Shown here: piece after piece, positions 28,237 through 36,501 of the stretch
Numbering within the stretch: position 1 is the stretch's first letter
Layout of the letters: each line of letters opens with the position of its first letter
NCBI GenBank assembly: GCA_041890515.1
Contig: JASDWX010000054.1
Location: 8,832 to 72,831 of the forward strand
Reading direction: 5' to 3'
Length of the DNA stretch: 64,000 nucleotides
Origin: Colwellia_A sp041890515
Lineage (GTDB): Bacteria > Pseudomonadota > Gammaproteobacteria > Enterobacterales > Alteromonadaceae
Notes under the pieces: generated by a model
Told to the model about the DNA's origin: nothing
Databases searched by the model: none
The model's input: the letters and a program-made list of their open reading frames with translations, nothing else
Made by a program: the position numbers and the translations under genes

Positions 28237-28888
28237 AAATGTCCGTTGTTTTTATAATTATAATTACGGTTATTTTATCCGCATAGGTCAGTAACATACA
28301 AATAGCTTTTGATGGTTATCTGATATCAATTGTAACGAGTTATGATGATTAACAAATAGTGGAATATATTGAAAATACATATCGAAAAGTGACTTCAACG
28401 AGGAAGTTTTTTATGTCATTTAGTATTGACCTAAATCAGATGAGCATATACAAGTGAATCGCATTAAAAAAATATGGTCGGGAGAAAGAGCTTGCCCCTA
28501 TTAATAAAATATTTTACTACAAAGTTTATAAGCATCCTGGGGTAAAATAATATTTTTAAGAGTAGTGAGTTAACTTTATACAGAAAGTACTCGGTGAGTA
28601 AAAGTTATATGTTGTAAAATCCCTCCTGCTGCAGATATGCATGTTCGATAAATCAAGAAAATTCCCCAGCCATAAACACTATTAAAGGAAGCCTTCATTG
28701 ACGCTACGGCTAAACAAGAAATCATCGATAAGCATCTGATTTAATATGATTTATGTAAATACGTGCTTTTCAAATATTCATTGGTGCAATGGAAACGACG
28801 ATTTGAAATTGATGCTATTTTAGACTTTCCTAATCCACGAAAATAACTCCCGTCTAAAAATTATCACTTTATAACAGATATTATGTAT
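28237..28888. other. Gene-poor region upstream of the efflux operon
   Basis: About 650 bases with no supported gene. The left part should hold the promoter of the minus-strand adaptor-RND operon; no clear hexamers or operator were identified. A plus-strand stretch near 28697-28845 reads IDATAKQEIIDKHL, a stop, and then YDLCKYVLFKYSLVQWKRRFEIDAILDF in one frame. This has protein-like composition, but no family was recognised, so it may be a decayed gene or chance. No repeats or RNA genes were seen. Confidence 0.4.
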
Positions 28889-28919
28889 AAAAAAAGCACC
28901 AAATAATTGGTGCTTTTTT
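28889..28919. terminator. Intrinsic terminator after the CsgG/DUF799 operon
   Basis: Stem arms aaaaagcaccaa (28891-28902) and ttggtgcttttt pair perfectly around a 4-base loop, flanked by A on one side and T on the other, so it can work in both directions. It lies about 60 bases past the stop of the DUF799 gene on the minus strand. Confidence 0.8.
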
Positions 28920-28978
28920 ATAGCTTAAAGTTCAGAGCACTTTATAATGTAATTTTAACCTCTTTGGCTATTCTTGAT

Positions 28979-29647
28979 TTAATTTGCCGTTGAGACTTTT
29001 GCTGCAATAATCCCTGGATCTTTAGCATCAATATTATGTCGTTTATGGTATTTCCCCACTGGCATGCTGTTGACTATACGTTGGTTTACTACATTAGCGA
29101 TAGGTACATAATCCACAAGCGCAGTAGCTAGTGCCGTAGCAATCATGTCTGCAATCAAATTACCTGAGTTTCCAGAAGTATTATGTACAACAATATCATC
29201 ATATTGCCATAATATTTGGTTTGAAGTTGTTGATTTTAATTCGAACTTAGCTGCTACAGTAACATTACCGCCTGTGACATAATAATTAGTATCCCAACTA
29301 TTTAACGTAACAAATAAAACAGCATCTGCATCAAACATTTCTTTGAATTTACTTAGAGGTATATTATTGACTTGCTCACCGTCAATAATACCTTCGCGTT
29401 GTAAAAACTGCTCAACAAATGGAACAGAAAACACATAATAACCTGATTCAGCAAGAGGTTTAGCTATTGTTGTAGCGTATAATGCTGCGGCATCAGCCGC
29501 CGTTGTTAAATTAATAGCAGGAACGACCAGAATTGAAGCTGGTTTTTCACCATACATGTTAGGAAAAGCTTCACCTTTAGTTATCGTAGTCGTTTGGCAA
29601 CCAGATAAAACTATCAAAAACAATAAAGCCGTTATATTCTTAGCCAT
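28979..29647 (-). CDS. DUF799-family (GNA1162-like) lipoprotein
   Basis: A 222-residue lipoprotein with lipobox LSGCQTTT (Cys at about 17). The body starts with PASILVVPAINLTTAADAAALY and continues with GYYVFSVPFVEQFLQREG and DADAVLFVTLNSWDTNYYV, features of DUF799 proteins. Their known relative is Neisseria GNA1162, which has a TolB-N/CsgG-like fold. It is the last gene of a CsgG-containing operon and overlaps the DUF4810 gene by one base. The trio CsgG, DUF4810 and DUF799 is conserved in many proteobacteria, but the function is not established; an outer-membrane-associated assembly is inferred. Confidence 0.85.
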   Translation of the reverse strand: MAKNITALLFLIVLSGCQTTTITKGEAFPNMYGEKPASILVVPAINLTTAADAAALYATTIAKPLAESGYYVFSVPFVEQFLQREGIIDGEQVNNIPLSKFKEMFDADAVLFVTLNSWDTNYYVTGGNVTVAAKFELKSTTSNQILWQYDDIVVHNTSGNSGNLIADMIATALATALVDYVPIANVVNQRIVNSMPVGKYHKRHNIDAKDPGIIAAKVSTAN

Positions 29648-29994
29648 TACTTAGCCTCCACTTCTTTTAATGCGAAAGCGACATACTTTTCAGACTCTGG
29701 AAATAATAACCTTTCTTGGTTAAAATATTCTACAGCCTGGTCATTATCACCTTCAGTAACGAATAACATGGCAAGTTCAAAATTAATCCCCGGAGGAACA
29801 ATTTTCTTCTTACTTTTAGCTTCATTGATAATTTTAATCAACTCAGCTTTATGCTCTGATTTTGACTGATTCGTTGGTTCTTTTGTATAAGAATACAAAG
29901 TATCTGAATAATCTCCCCAATGATAAATCGTTGTATTAGCACAACCTGTCATAAAAAGAATTAAAACACTGATTATTATGTAATTAATATTCAT
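29647..29994 (-). CDS. DUF4810-family small lipoprotein
   Basis: A 115-residue lipoprotein with lipobox MTGCANTT and the diagnostic YHWGDYSDTLYSYTKEPT segment, then a helical IIKIINEAKSKKKIVPPGINFELAMLFV region and NQERLLFPESEKYV. This matches DUF4810, the usual middle partner in CsgG-DUF4810-DUF799 operons. It overlaps both neighbours (1 base with the DUF799 gene, 4 bases with the upstream lipoprotein), so translation is coupled. The role is unknown. The helical repeat look suggests a small TPR-like scaffold. Confidence 0.85.
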   Translation of the reverse strand: MNINYIIISVLILFMTGCANTTIYHWGDYSDTLYSYTKEPTNQSKSEHKAELIKIINEAKSKKKIVPPGINFELAMLFVTEGDNDQAVEYFNQERLLFPESEKYVAFALKEVEAK

Positions 29995-30317
29995 GGAACT
30001 ACGACCTCAAAAGTATTTGAATTTGATACATAAATAACGCGGTTAACGATTACAGTACCTGAACGAGTGACTGTTAAAGTATGCTTACCTGTGGATATAG
30101 GAAAACGAGTAACCTCTTTTCCATTTAATGAAAATGTTTTTATATAATCTTCCGTTAGCTCAATTGGCGTCCCTTTATCTAAAGTTAATTGAGTGTTTAA
30201 GAAATTCCCTTCAAGTTGGAGGAATGCAGAATCGTTAACTTGATTTGTAGACTCAAAATGAGTGCTACAACCAAAAATTAAAACTGAAAAAACAAATGTA
30301 AATATAATTTTTAACAC
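29991..30317 (-). CDS. Small lipoprotein of unknown family in the CsgG operon
   Basis: A 108-residue protein with a signal peptide and lipobox LIFGCSTH. The mature part looks all-beta: LEGNFLNTQLTLDKGTPIEL, then KEVTRFPISTGKHTLTVTRSG and VIVNRVIYVSN. The short Gly-His-containing strand pattern resembles PEGA-like or carboxypeptidase-regulatory folds, but no family was recognised with confidence. It sits between the CsgG gene (12-base gap) and DUF4810 (ATGA overlap), a place where the standard three-gene operon has no extra gene. Function unknown; probably an outer-membrane-facing partner of the same assembly. Confidence 0.75.
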   Translation of the reverse strand: MLKIIFTFVFSVLIFGCSTHFESTNQVNDSAFLQLEGNFLNTQLTLDKGTPIELTEDYIKTFSLNGKEVTRFPISTGKHTLTVTRSGTVIVNRVIYVSNSNTFEVVVP

Positions 30318-30328
30318 AACATATATCC

Positions 30329-31273
30329 TTATAATTCTCTGATTAAATAATCATTGAGCTTACTATCGTCAATACTGCCAGAAACTAACTCTGTAATACT
30401 GAGTGAGTTAAGACCTTTACCAATAAAATCTAACACTTGGATTGTCGCAACTTTTTTACCTGGAAGTTCAATAAAACTGCCTGTTTGAGGATTTTTTATT
30501 TTTTTACCTTTTTGTAAAACCTGAAATTTATCATTACGATTTATTCCTTGTTCTTCGCCACCAGACATAAATAATTGATTATATTCATTACTAAGGAAGT
30601 ATGCCTGCCAAGGAGAATCTAAAAGGTTTTCCATTATATTTGATACTAACTTAGAGATAGCCGCCGAAAGAGCTTTATCATCAAGAGAGGTATTGTAGCC
30701 AGCTCGCTCACCTACCCCTAAAACATGGTTTGCTTCAGATAAAGCCTCACCTGTAGCTTCTTCAGAATAAACCACTTGAGAAGTTTTAGTATTCACTAAA
30801 CGAATATTGACAGTGACGTTAGCTTTTTGAATTTTGTTTCTTGAAAAAACACCGACCTCACTTGTTGTAGAACGTCCGTATTCAGATACTGAACCTATGA
30901 TCATAAAATCTGCGGCAACGGTACTTTGTGTATCACCGTTAAGTTTATTTTCATTGTCCAACGCGGCTAAATCCGAACGTTCGAGCATTAAAAACTTACC
31001 ACTTTCAGTTAAACGAGCAGATAGGATATCTGATGCTTGTTTTCCGATTCTATTGTTGTTTTTATCGACTAAGAAGCTATTACCACGTTTTGTTTCATCA
31101 CTAAAGCGACTTATTGCTACTATTCGTTTGAGTGACTTTTCAGGTGCTTGAGCTAAGATTTGACTTGTCTGTGGAAGTTGATTCACAGGTGTATTAATTG
31201 TACTTCTAGTTGAAGATGTACATGCTGACAAAGCAATACAACTTAATACTAAAAATATCTGCTTAATGTTCAA
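30329..31273 (-). CDS. CsgG/HfaB-family lipoprotein
   Basis: A 314-residue lipoprotein (lipobox LSACTSST) with the CsgG-like core: KRIVAISRFSDETKRG, ASDILSARLTESGKFLMLERSDLAAL, DFMIIGSVSEYGR and VNIRLVNTKTSQVVYSEEATGEA. CsgG proteins form outer-membrane export pores for curli, and the wider family includes HfaB and LpoB-like proteins. The C-terminal 80 residues (FQVLQKGKKIKNPQTG) add a small beta domain seen in many non-curli members. No curli subunit or CsgE/F gene is present, so curli export is unlikely. First gene of a four-lipoprotein operon. Confidence 0.88.
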   Translation of the reverse strand: MNIKQIFLVLSCIALSACTSSTRSTINTPVNQLPQTSQILAQAPEKSLKRIVAISRFSDETKRGNSFLVDKNNNRIGKQASDILSARLTESGKFLMLERSDLAALDNENKLNGDTQSTVAADFMIIGSVSEYGRSTTSEVGVFSRNKIQKANVTVNIRLVNTKTSQVVYSEEATGEALSEANHVLGVGERAGYNTSLDDKALSAAISKLVSNIMENLLDSPWQAYFLSNEYNQLFMSGGEEQGINRNDKFQVLQKGKKIKNPQTGSFIELPGKKVATIQVLDFIGKGLNSLSITELVSGSIDDSKLNDYLIREL

Positions 31274-31525
31274 TGATATAGTCCTTTATTTTAAGTTTGT
31301 TTCGGCCGTAATACTGCCATTTAATGGCTTGCAGTTCAACACATAAACATAATAATCACTAATCGTTAACATATAAATAGTTATTATAATGATCTTTTTC
31401 AAACCAGAATTGCTCTGTTCGTGGCTAAATTTAGATTACTCATTTATATAAAAAAGTTTTAATAACCTTATTCAATGAATTATGATGGACTTGAAATATT
31501 TATTTAGTCTTATCAAGGTTGTAGA

Positions 31526-32425
31526 ATGTCTTTCTTTAAATTGTTGCCCTTAGTCATTTTTATGTCTGTATTTTTTATATTTCCTGCCATAGCTAACGAA
31601 GGAGATGAGTCACCGGTTCGCGAACTCACCGGCTTTGAAAGTATAAATGAAAGCCAACCTTTATGGGAGTTTGGTGTTGGAGGAGGCGCTATTGAAGTCG
31701 CTAATTACCCAGCATCAAGCGAACGAAACCTCATTGCCTTAGCAGCTCCATATGTGGTTTATAGAGGCGATGTATTTCGCGTTGGCGGTGAAAATGGCTT
31801 ACGTGCAGTTGTGGTGGAAACGAGTGATTTTGAATTAGATCTATCTTTTGGTGGTGCATTTTCTGCTGACAGTGAAGACAATTCGTCTCGGTCAGGCATG
31901 CCAAAATTAGATTTTCTCTTTGAAGTTGGCCCTCAATTAATTTATAGGATTAAAGACTTCACATTTACTCAAGGTGGCGATGGAAGGTTAAAAGCTCGTT
32001 TACAAGCAAGGGCTGTATTTTCTACTGACTTCAATCGAATAGATGACCGAGGGTTTGTTATAGAGCCGACTCTTTCATACCAACAACGTGGTGTGCTCTT
32101 TAAAGAAGCTAGCTTAAGGGCAGCGTTCAGCTTGAACTTTTCTACCGAAAAATTACAAGATTATTTCTATCAGGTTGATCCTGAATTTTCAAAAGAAAAA
32201 CGAGTGCAATATGACGCTAAAGGTGGTTATTTAGGCGCTGAACTTTCTCTTGGCTTTTCATTTCCAATTCGCAAAAATATCCGAGGATTTTTAACAGGCT
32301 CAGCGCAACTTCATCAAGGTGCAGCTAATAAAAATAGTCCGCTCTATGAAAAAAACATCACCTATAGCATCGGCATTGGTTTTGTGTGGCGCTTATATGA
32401 AAGTGAAGCGAAAGCGAGTTGGTAA
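31526..32425 (+). CDS. MipA/OmpV-family outer-membrane protein
   Basis: A 299-residue protein with a signal peptide (cleavage after AIA, about residue 23). The mature part begins WEFGVGGGAIEVANYPASSERN and continues YVVYRGDVFRVG, LDLSFGGAFSADS and DFLFEVGPQLIYRI, the characteristic order of MipA/OmpV beta barrels. It ends with an aromatic-rich terminal strand region (IGIGFVWRLYE). In E. coli MipA scaffolds murein hydrolase and synthase complexes; in vibrios OmpV is an outer-membrane protein. It diverges from the CsgG operon, with about 250 bases of A/T-rich promoter region between. Confidence 0.88.
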   Translation: MSFFKLLPLVIFMSVFFIFPAIANEGDESPVRELTGFESINESQPLWEFGVGGGAIEVANYPASSERNLIALAAPYVVYRGDVFRVGGENGLRAVVVETSDFELDLSFGGAFSADSEDNSSRSGMPKLDFLFEVGPQLIYRIKDFTFTQGGDGRLKARLQARAVFSTDFNRIDDRGFVIEPTLSYQQRGVLFKEASLRAAFSLNFSTEKLQDYFYQVDPEFSKEKRVQYDAKGGYLGAELSLGFSFPIRKNIRGFLTGSAQLHQGAANKNSPLYEKNITYSIGIGFVWRLYESEAKASW

Positions 32426-32542
32426 ATATATAAAGTGATTCGAACAACTTAACGCAATAAAACTTATATCAAGATGAGGAACTTACATTATTTTTTATGC
32501 TTTATTTCACAGCAGTAAAAATCATCTACAAAGAGTTTTACA

Positions 32543-32662
32543 ATGCAAGGTTATAAATTTTCCATGTCTATATTGCTTATTCTCTATTTACTTGTTGTTT
32601 TATTGCTAACTAGCACAACAGATAACCCAATAAAGCATTTAACCAAAGAAACCTATTCTTAG
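32543..32662 (+). CDS. Possible 39-residue membrane peptide
   Basis: ATG at 32543, stop TAG at 32660-32662, with AAAGAG 6-10 bases before the start. The product is one hydrophobic helix (SILLILYLLVVLLLTST) after a short basic N terminus, then a polar tail. This is the layout of small single-span membrane proteins, but such ORFs also arise by chance in A/T-rich DNA. No family was recognised. It stands alone between the MipA-like gene and acnB. Confidence 0.35.
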   Translation: MQGYKFSMSILLILYLLVVLLLTSTTDNPIKHLTKETYS

Positions 32663-33130
32663 TTTCATCTATTATAAAACGATTGAAAAAAACAAGCTGT
32701 CCTTGTTAAAGTAACATAAAGAAAGATCAAATACCCCCCACGTAAAAAAGCTTCGCAACCTTCTATAAAAGAAATAAAACCGAATAAGATCCTCAGAGTG
32801 AAACTCAACAGCACATTTTTTTAGGCTTGCGTGAAAGTTAAAAAGCATCTATCGCTATGACTGAAGTATTAAATAGAGATAATCATGAGCAAGTAACAAG
32901 TTAGACTTTGATGATAAATTTTAAGACGACATTTATTTTTACCATATTATCAACGAGTAACGAATTAAATACAAGCAATATAACTTTTACTTCTACCAGC
33001 TATACACTGCATGAATAGTGCTTATTTAATCAAGTGATTAGTAGTCGATAGAAAATCAGGTAGAATATACACAAAATTTTACACTGCTAATTAAAATCTT
33101 ATTAGCATATCAAGTCAGAGAGAGTATCGA
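32663..33130 (+). promoter_or_regulatory. Upstream region of acnB
   Basis: About 470 A/T-rich bases without a supported ORF. They should contain the acnB promoter and leader; CAGAGAGAG at 33115-33123 is the likely ribosome site. No clear operator, terminator or repeat was identified. Confidence 0.3.
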
Positions 33131-35938
33131 ATGAGTCTATATTTAGAGTACATCAAAGAAATTGAAAGTCGTAAAACCGAGCTTAAATTGGCCCCTTTGC
33201 CAATTGATACTGCCGATTTATTATCTGAAATTATTGCTCAGATTAAAGATTCAGGAAATATGCATCGTGAAGATTCCCTTAACTTCTTTATTTATAACAC
33301 TTTACCGGGCACAACAAGTGCTGCCGGTGTAAAAGCTGTTTTTCTAAAAGAAATCATTCTAGCTGAATCAGTAGTAGCAGAAATTACCCCAACATTTGCG
33401 TTTGAATTGTTATCTCACATGAAAGGCGGTTCTTCTATTGAAGTATTACTCGATCTTGCATTAGGTGACGACGCTGCGTTAGCTGCTCAAGCCTCAAGTG
33501 TATTAAAAACGCAAGTATTTTTATATGAAGCTGATACAGCTCGCCTTGAAGCGTCTTTTAAAGCAGGCAATGCGAATGCGAAAGATATTTTAGAAAGTTA
33601 TGCACAAGCAGAATTTTTCACTAAGTTACCTGATATAGCCGAAAAAATTGACGTGGTGACTTATATTGCCGGTGAAGGGGATATCTCAACTGATTTACTT
33701 TCTCCTGGTCATCAAGCCCATTCTCGTGCTGACCGTGAATTGCATGGTCAATGCATGAGCACACCAGAAGCTCAAGCAGAAATACTCGCATTACAAGTTA
33801 AGCATCCTAATTCAAAAGTGATGTTAATTGCTGAAAAAGGCACTATGGGTGTTGGTTCATCTCGTATGTCGGGCGTTAACAACGTTGCACTATTGGCAGG
33901 CAAAAAAGCAAGCCCATACGTACCGTTTATTAACATTGCACCGGTAGTTGCTGGTACTAATGGTATTTCGCCAATCTTCTTAACAACCGTTGATGTAACT
34001 GGCGGTATTGGCCTTGACCTTAAAAACTGGGTTAAGAAAGTAGATGCAAGTGGGAACGCAGTTGTTGATGCAAATGGTGATGCAGTTTTAGAAGAAGCCT
34101 ACTCAGTAGCAACTGGCACAGTGTTAACTATTGATACCAAAGCGAAGAAATTATATAACGGTGATAAAGAACTTGCGGATATATCTTCCGCCTTTACACC
34201 ACAGAAAGTAGAGTTCATGAAAGCAGGCGGTTCTTACGCGGTAACATTTGGTAAGAAATTACAAACGTTCGCTGCACAAGCACTTGGCATAGCAACCCCC
34301 CCTGTATATGCAACTTCAAAAGAAATTTCACATGAAGGTCAAGGTTTAACAGCTGTTGAAAAAATCTTTAATAACAATGCTGTTGGTGTAACATCGAACA
34401 CACCATTACATGCAGGCTCAGATGTTCGCGTTAAAGTGAACATTGTTGGCTCTCAAGACACGACAGGTCCTATGACATGTCAAGAACTTGAAGCCATGGC
34501 AGCATCGACTATTTCTCCACTAGTAGACGGTGCATACCAGTCTGGTTGTCATACCGCATCCGTTTGGGATAGCAAAGCTAAAGCTAACATTCCTAAGCTC
34601 ATGGCATTCATGAACAAGTTTGGTCTTATTACTGCACGTGATCCGAAAGGCGTTTACCATGCAATGACTGATGTTATTCATAAAGTACTAAACGATATCA
34701 CAGTAGACGATCGCGCCATCATCATTGGTGGTGACTCACATACTCGTATGTCTAAAGGTGTCGCCTTTGGAGCTGACTCGGGTACAGTAGCAATCGCACT
34801 AGCCACCGGTGAATCGGCTATGCCGATCCCTGAGTCTGTAAAAGTTACTTTTAAAGGTAACATGCAAGGCCACATGGATTTCCGTGATGTAGTTCATGCG
34901 ACTCAAGCCCAAATGCTTAAGCAATTTGGTGGGGAAAATGTCTTCCAAGGTCGTATCATTGAAGTACATATTGGTACTTTACTCGCTGACCAAGCATTTA
35001 CCTTTACTGATTGGTCTGCAGAAATGAAGGCAAAAGCCTCAATTTGTATTTCTGAAGATGAAACGTTAATTAAATCACTTGAGCTTGCCAAGAGCCGTAT
35101 CCAAATAATGATCAACAAGGGTATGGAAAACGAAGCGAAAACACTTAACGGTTTACTCGCATTAGCTGACAAACGCATCGAAGGCATTAAATCAGGTAAA
35201 ACTCCTGCATTAGCACCAGATGATAACGCTACTTACTACGCAGAAGTGGTGATTGATTTAGATATTATCGACCAGCCAATGATTGCTGATCCAGATGTAA
35301 ACAACGACGATGCTTCTAAACGTTACACCCATGATGTTATTCGCCCTGTTTCATACTACGCTGATAAATCAGTCGATTTAGGTTTTGTTGGTTCTTGTAT
35401 GGTTCACAAAGGTGATATGCAAATCATCGCTCAAATGTTCCGTAATATGGAAGCGCAAGGTAACAAGATAGAATTTAAAGCACCATTAGTTGTTGCACCA
35501 CCAACATACAACATTGTTGATGAACTTAAAGCTGAAGGTGACTGGGATATTTTACAAAAATATTCTGGTTTCGAATTTGACGATGCTGTACCTAAAAATG
35601 CTGCACGTACTAAGTACGAAAACATCATGTACCTTGAGCGCCCAGGCTGTAACTTATGTATGGGTAACCAAGAAAAAGCTGAACCCGGTGATACGGTTAT
35701 TGCTACGTCAACGCGTTTGTTCCAAGGTCGCGTCGTAGCAGATACTGCAGAGAAGAAAGGTGAATCACTTCTTGGCTCTACACCGTTAGTTGTTCTTTCA
35801 ACGATGCTTGGTCGTTTCCCTTCAATCGAAGAGTACAAGTCAGCAGTAGAGGGTATCGATTTAACTCGATTCGCTCCTCCTACGCATGAGATGACGACTA
35901 AGTACACTGCACCAGCAGTACCGATTACAGTAGTATAA
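33131..35938 (+). CDS. acnB: Aconitate hydratase B (bifunctional 2-methylisocitrate dehydratase)
   Basis: A 935-residue [4Fe-4S] TCA enzyme converting citrate to isocitrate via cis-aconitate. The N-terminal HEAT-like domain (YLEYIKEIESRK) is followed by the swivel domain and the catalytic domains. Cluster ligands can be assigned to Cys756 (GSCM) and Cys840/Cys843 (GCNLCMGNQ). Substrate segments such as GGDSHTRMSKGVAFG and SGCHTASVWD are present. It is about 70 residues longer than E. coli AcnB (865). Part of the excess is an insertion between Cys756 and Cys840: 84 residues apart, against 59 in E. coli. Monocistronic, closed by a strong terminator. Confidence 0.96.
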   Translation: MSLYLEYIKEIESRKTELKLAPLPIDTADLLSEIIAQIKDSGNMHREDSLNFFIYNTLPGTTSAAGVKAVFLKEIILAESVVAEITPTFAFELLSHMKGGSSIEVLLDLALGDDAALAAQASSVLKTQVFLYEADTARLEASFKAGNANAKDILESYAQAEFFTKLPDIAEKIDVVTYIAGEGDISTDLLSPGHQAHSRADRELHGQCMSTPEAQAEILALQVKHPNSKVMLIAEKGTMGVGSSRMSGVNNVALLAGKKASPYVPFINIAPVVAGTNGISPIFLTTVDVTGGIGLDLKNWVKKVDASGNAVVDANGDAVLEEAYSVATGTVLTIDTKAKKLYNGDKELADISSAFTPQKVEFMKAGGSYAVTFGKKLQTFAAQALGIATPPVYATSKEISHEGQGLTAVEKIFNNNAVGVTSNTPLHAGSDVRVKVNIVGSQDTTGPMTCQELEAMAASTISPLVDGAYQSGCHTASVWDSKAKANIPKLMAFMNKFGLITARDPKGVYHAMTDVIHKVLNDITVDDRAIIIGGDSHTRMSKGVAFGADSGTVAIALATGESAMPIPESVKVTFKGNMQGHMDFRDVVHATQAQMLKQFGGENVFQGRIIEVHIGTLLADQAFTFTDWSAEMKAKASICISEDETLIKSLELAKSRIQIMINKGMENEAKTLNGLLALADKRIEGIKSGKTPALAPDDNATYYAEVVIDLDIIDQPMIADPDVNNDDASKRYTHDVIRPVSYYADKSVDLGFVGSCMVHKGDMQIIAQMFRNMEAQGNKIEFKAPLVVAPPTYNIVDELKAEGDWDILQKYSGFEFDDAVPKNAARTKYENIMYLERPGCNLCMGNQEKAEPGDTVIATSTRLFQGRVVADTAEKKGESLLGSTPLVVLSTMLGRFPSIEEYKSAVEGIDLTRFAPPTHEMTTKYTAPAVPITVV

Positions 35939-35980
35939 AGCTAACTAGAATCGCTATTTAAGATATTAAATAGCGCAAGC

Positions 35981-36012
35981 AAAAAGGGTTACTTATAAAA
36001 GTAACCCTTTTT
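35981..36012 (+). terminator. Intrinsic terminator of acnB
   Basis: A perfect 14-bp stem (35981-35994 with 35999-36012) with a 4-base loop, A-rich on the left and ending in a T tract. A second hairpin (gctattta at 35953-35960 with taaatagc at 35967-35974) lies just upstream, between the stop and this terminator. Confidence 0.88.
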
Positions 36013-36068
36013 ACTTTCTTACTCATCACGGTATGAATCTTCGTATTCATATTCAAAATAGAATTGTA

Positions 36069-36407
36069 CTACTTGCTGGGGCATTCTATATTTGCTGAAA
36101 GAGAAGGCATCATTAAATTTGGCAATGATCGCCTGTCCTCAAATTTTTCAATTCCCTTTAATACCTTAATAGTAAAACCATAAGTGCCACAAACCTTGTA
36201 AGATTGTCTCATCATAAAGGTAGCGAGCTGATCAAAGTGAATATCTGACTTTGGACTCACCCGTAAGTGATATTTATTTTCAGATAATTTAGTTTGTTCA
36301 AATTGAAGCTTGTGATCAAAATCCCATTGTGGTGCACCATTCTCTCTATCAATATTGCTGCAAGCTGATAAAGCTACACTCATCATAATAGTAGTGGGTA
36401 AGCGCAT
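36069..36407 (-). CDS. Small lipoprotein of unknown function
   Basis: The likely start is the ATG at 36407, preceded by AAAGGA, rather than the longer frame from 36458, which runs into the lpd terminator. The 112-residue product has a signal peptide with lipobox LSACS, then a mainly polar domain with two further cysteines (KVCGTYGF and the final IECPSK) that could form a disulfide. Segments such as YHLRVSPKSDIHFD and FMMRQSYKVCG look like a compact alpha/beta domain. No family recognised. It stands alone downstream of lpd and convergent with acnB. Confidence 0.7.
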   Translation of the reverse strand: MRLPTTIMMSVALSACSNIDRENGAPQWDFDHKLQFEQTKLSENKYHLRVSPKSDIHFDQLATFMMRQSYKVCGTYGFTIKVLKGIEKFEDRRSLPNLMMPSLSANIECPSK

Positions 36408-36445
36408 AGTAAATCCTTTTTTGAAAATGATGCGTATTATAAAAC

Positions 36446-36472
36446 AAAAAACCAGCATAAATGCTGGTTTTT
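36446..36472 (-). terminator. Intrinsic terminator after lpd
   Basis: Arms accagcat (36451-36458) and atgctggt (36461-36468) pair perfectly around AA, flanked by runs of A and T on both sides (aaaaa before, ttttt after). It lies 30 bases past the lpd stop on the minus strand and can act in both directions. Confidence 0.8.
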
Positions 36473-36501
36473 ATAAAATACTAAATCATTTCAATTAATA
36501 G

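Noticed and set aside
28412..28456. 14-codon plus-strand peptide upstream of the efflux operon
   Set aside because: Too short, no hydrophobic or conserved features, and on the strand opposite to the operon.
30329..31273. Curli secretion pore
   Set aside because: No csgA, csgB, csgE or csgF gene is present and the partners are DUF4810 and DUF799, so a curli role is not supported.
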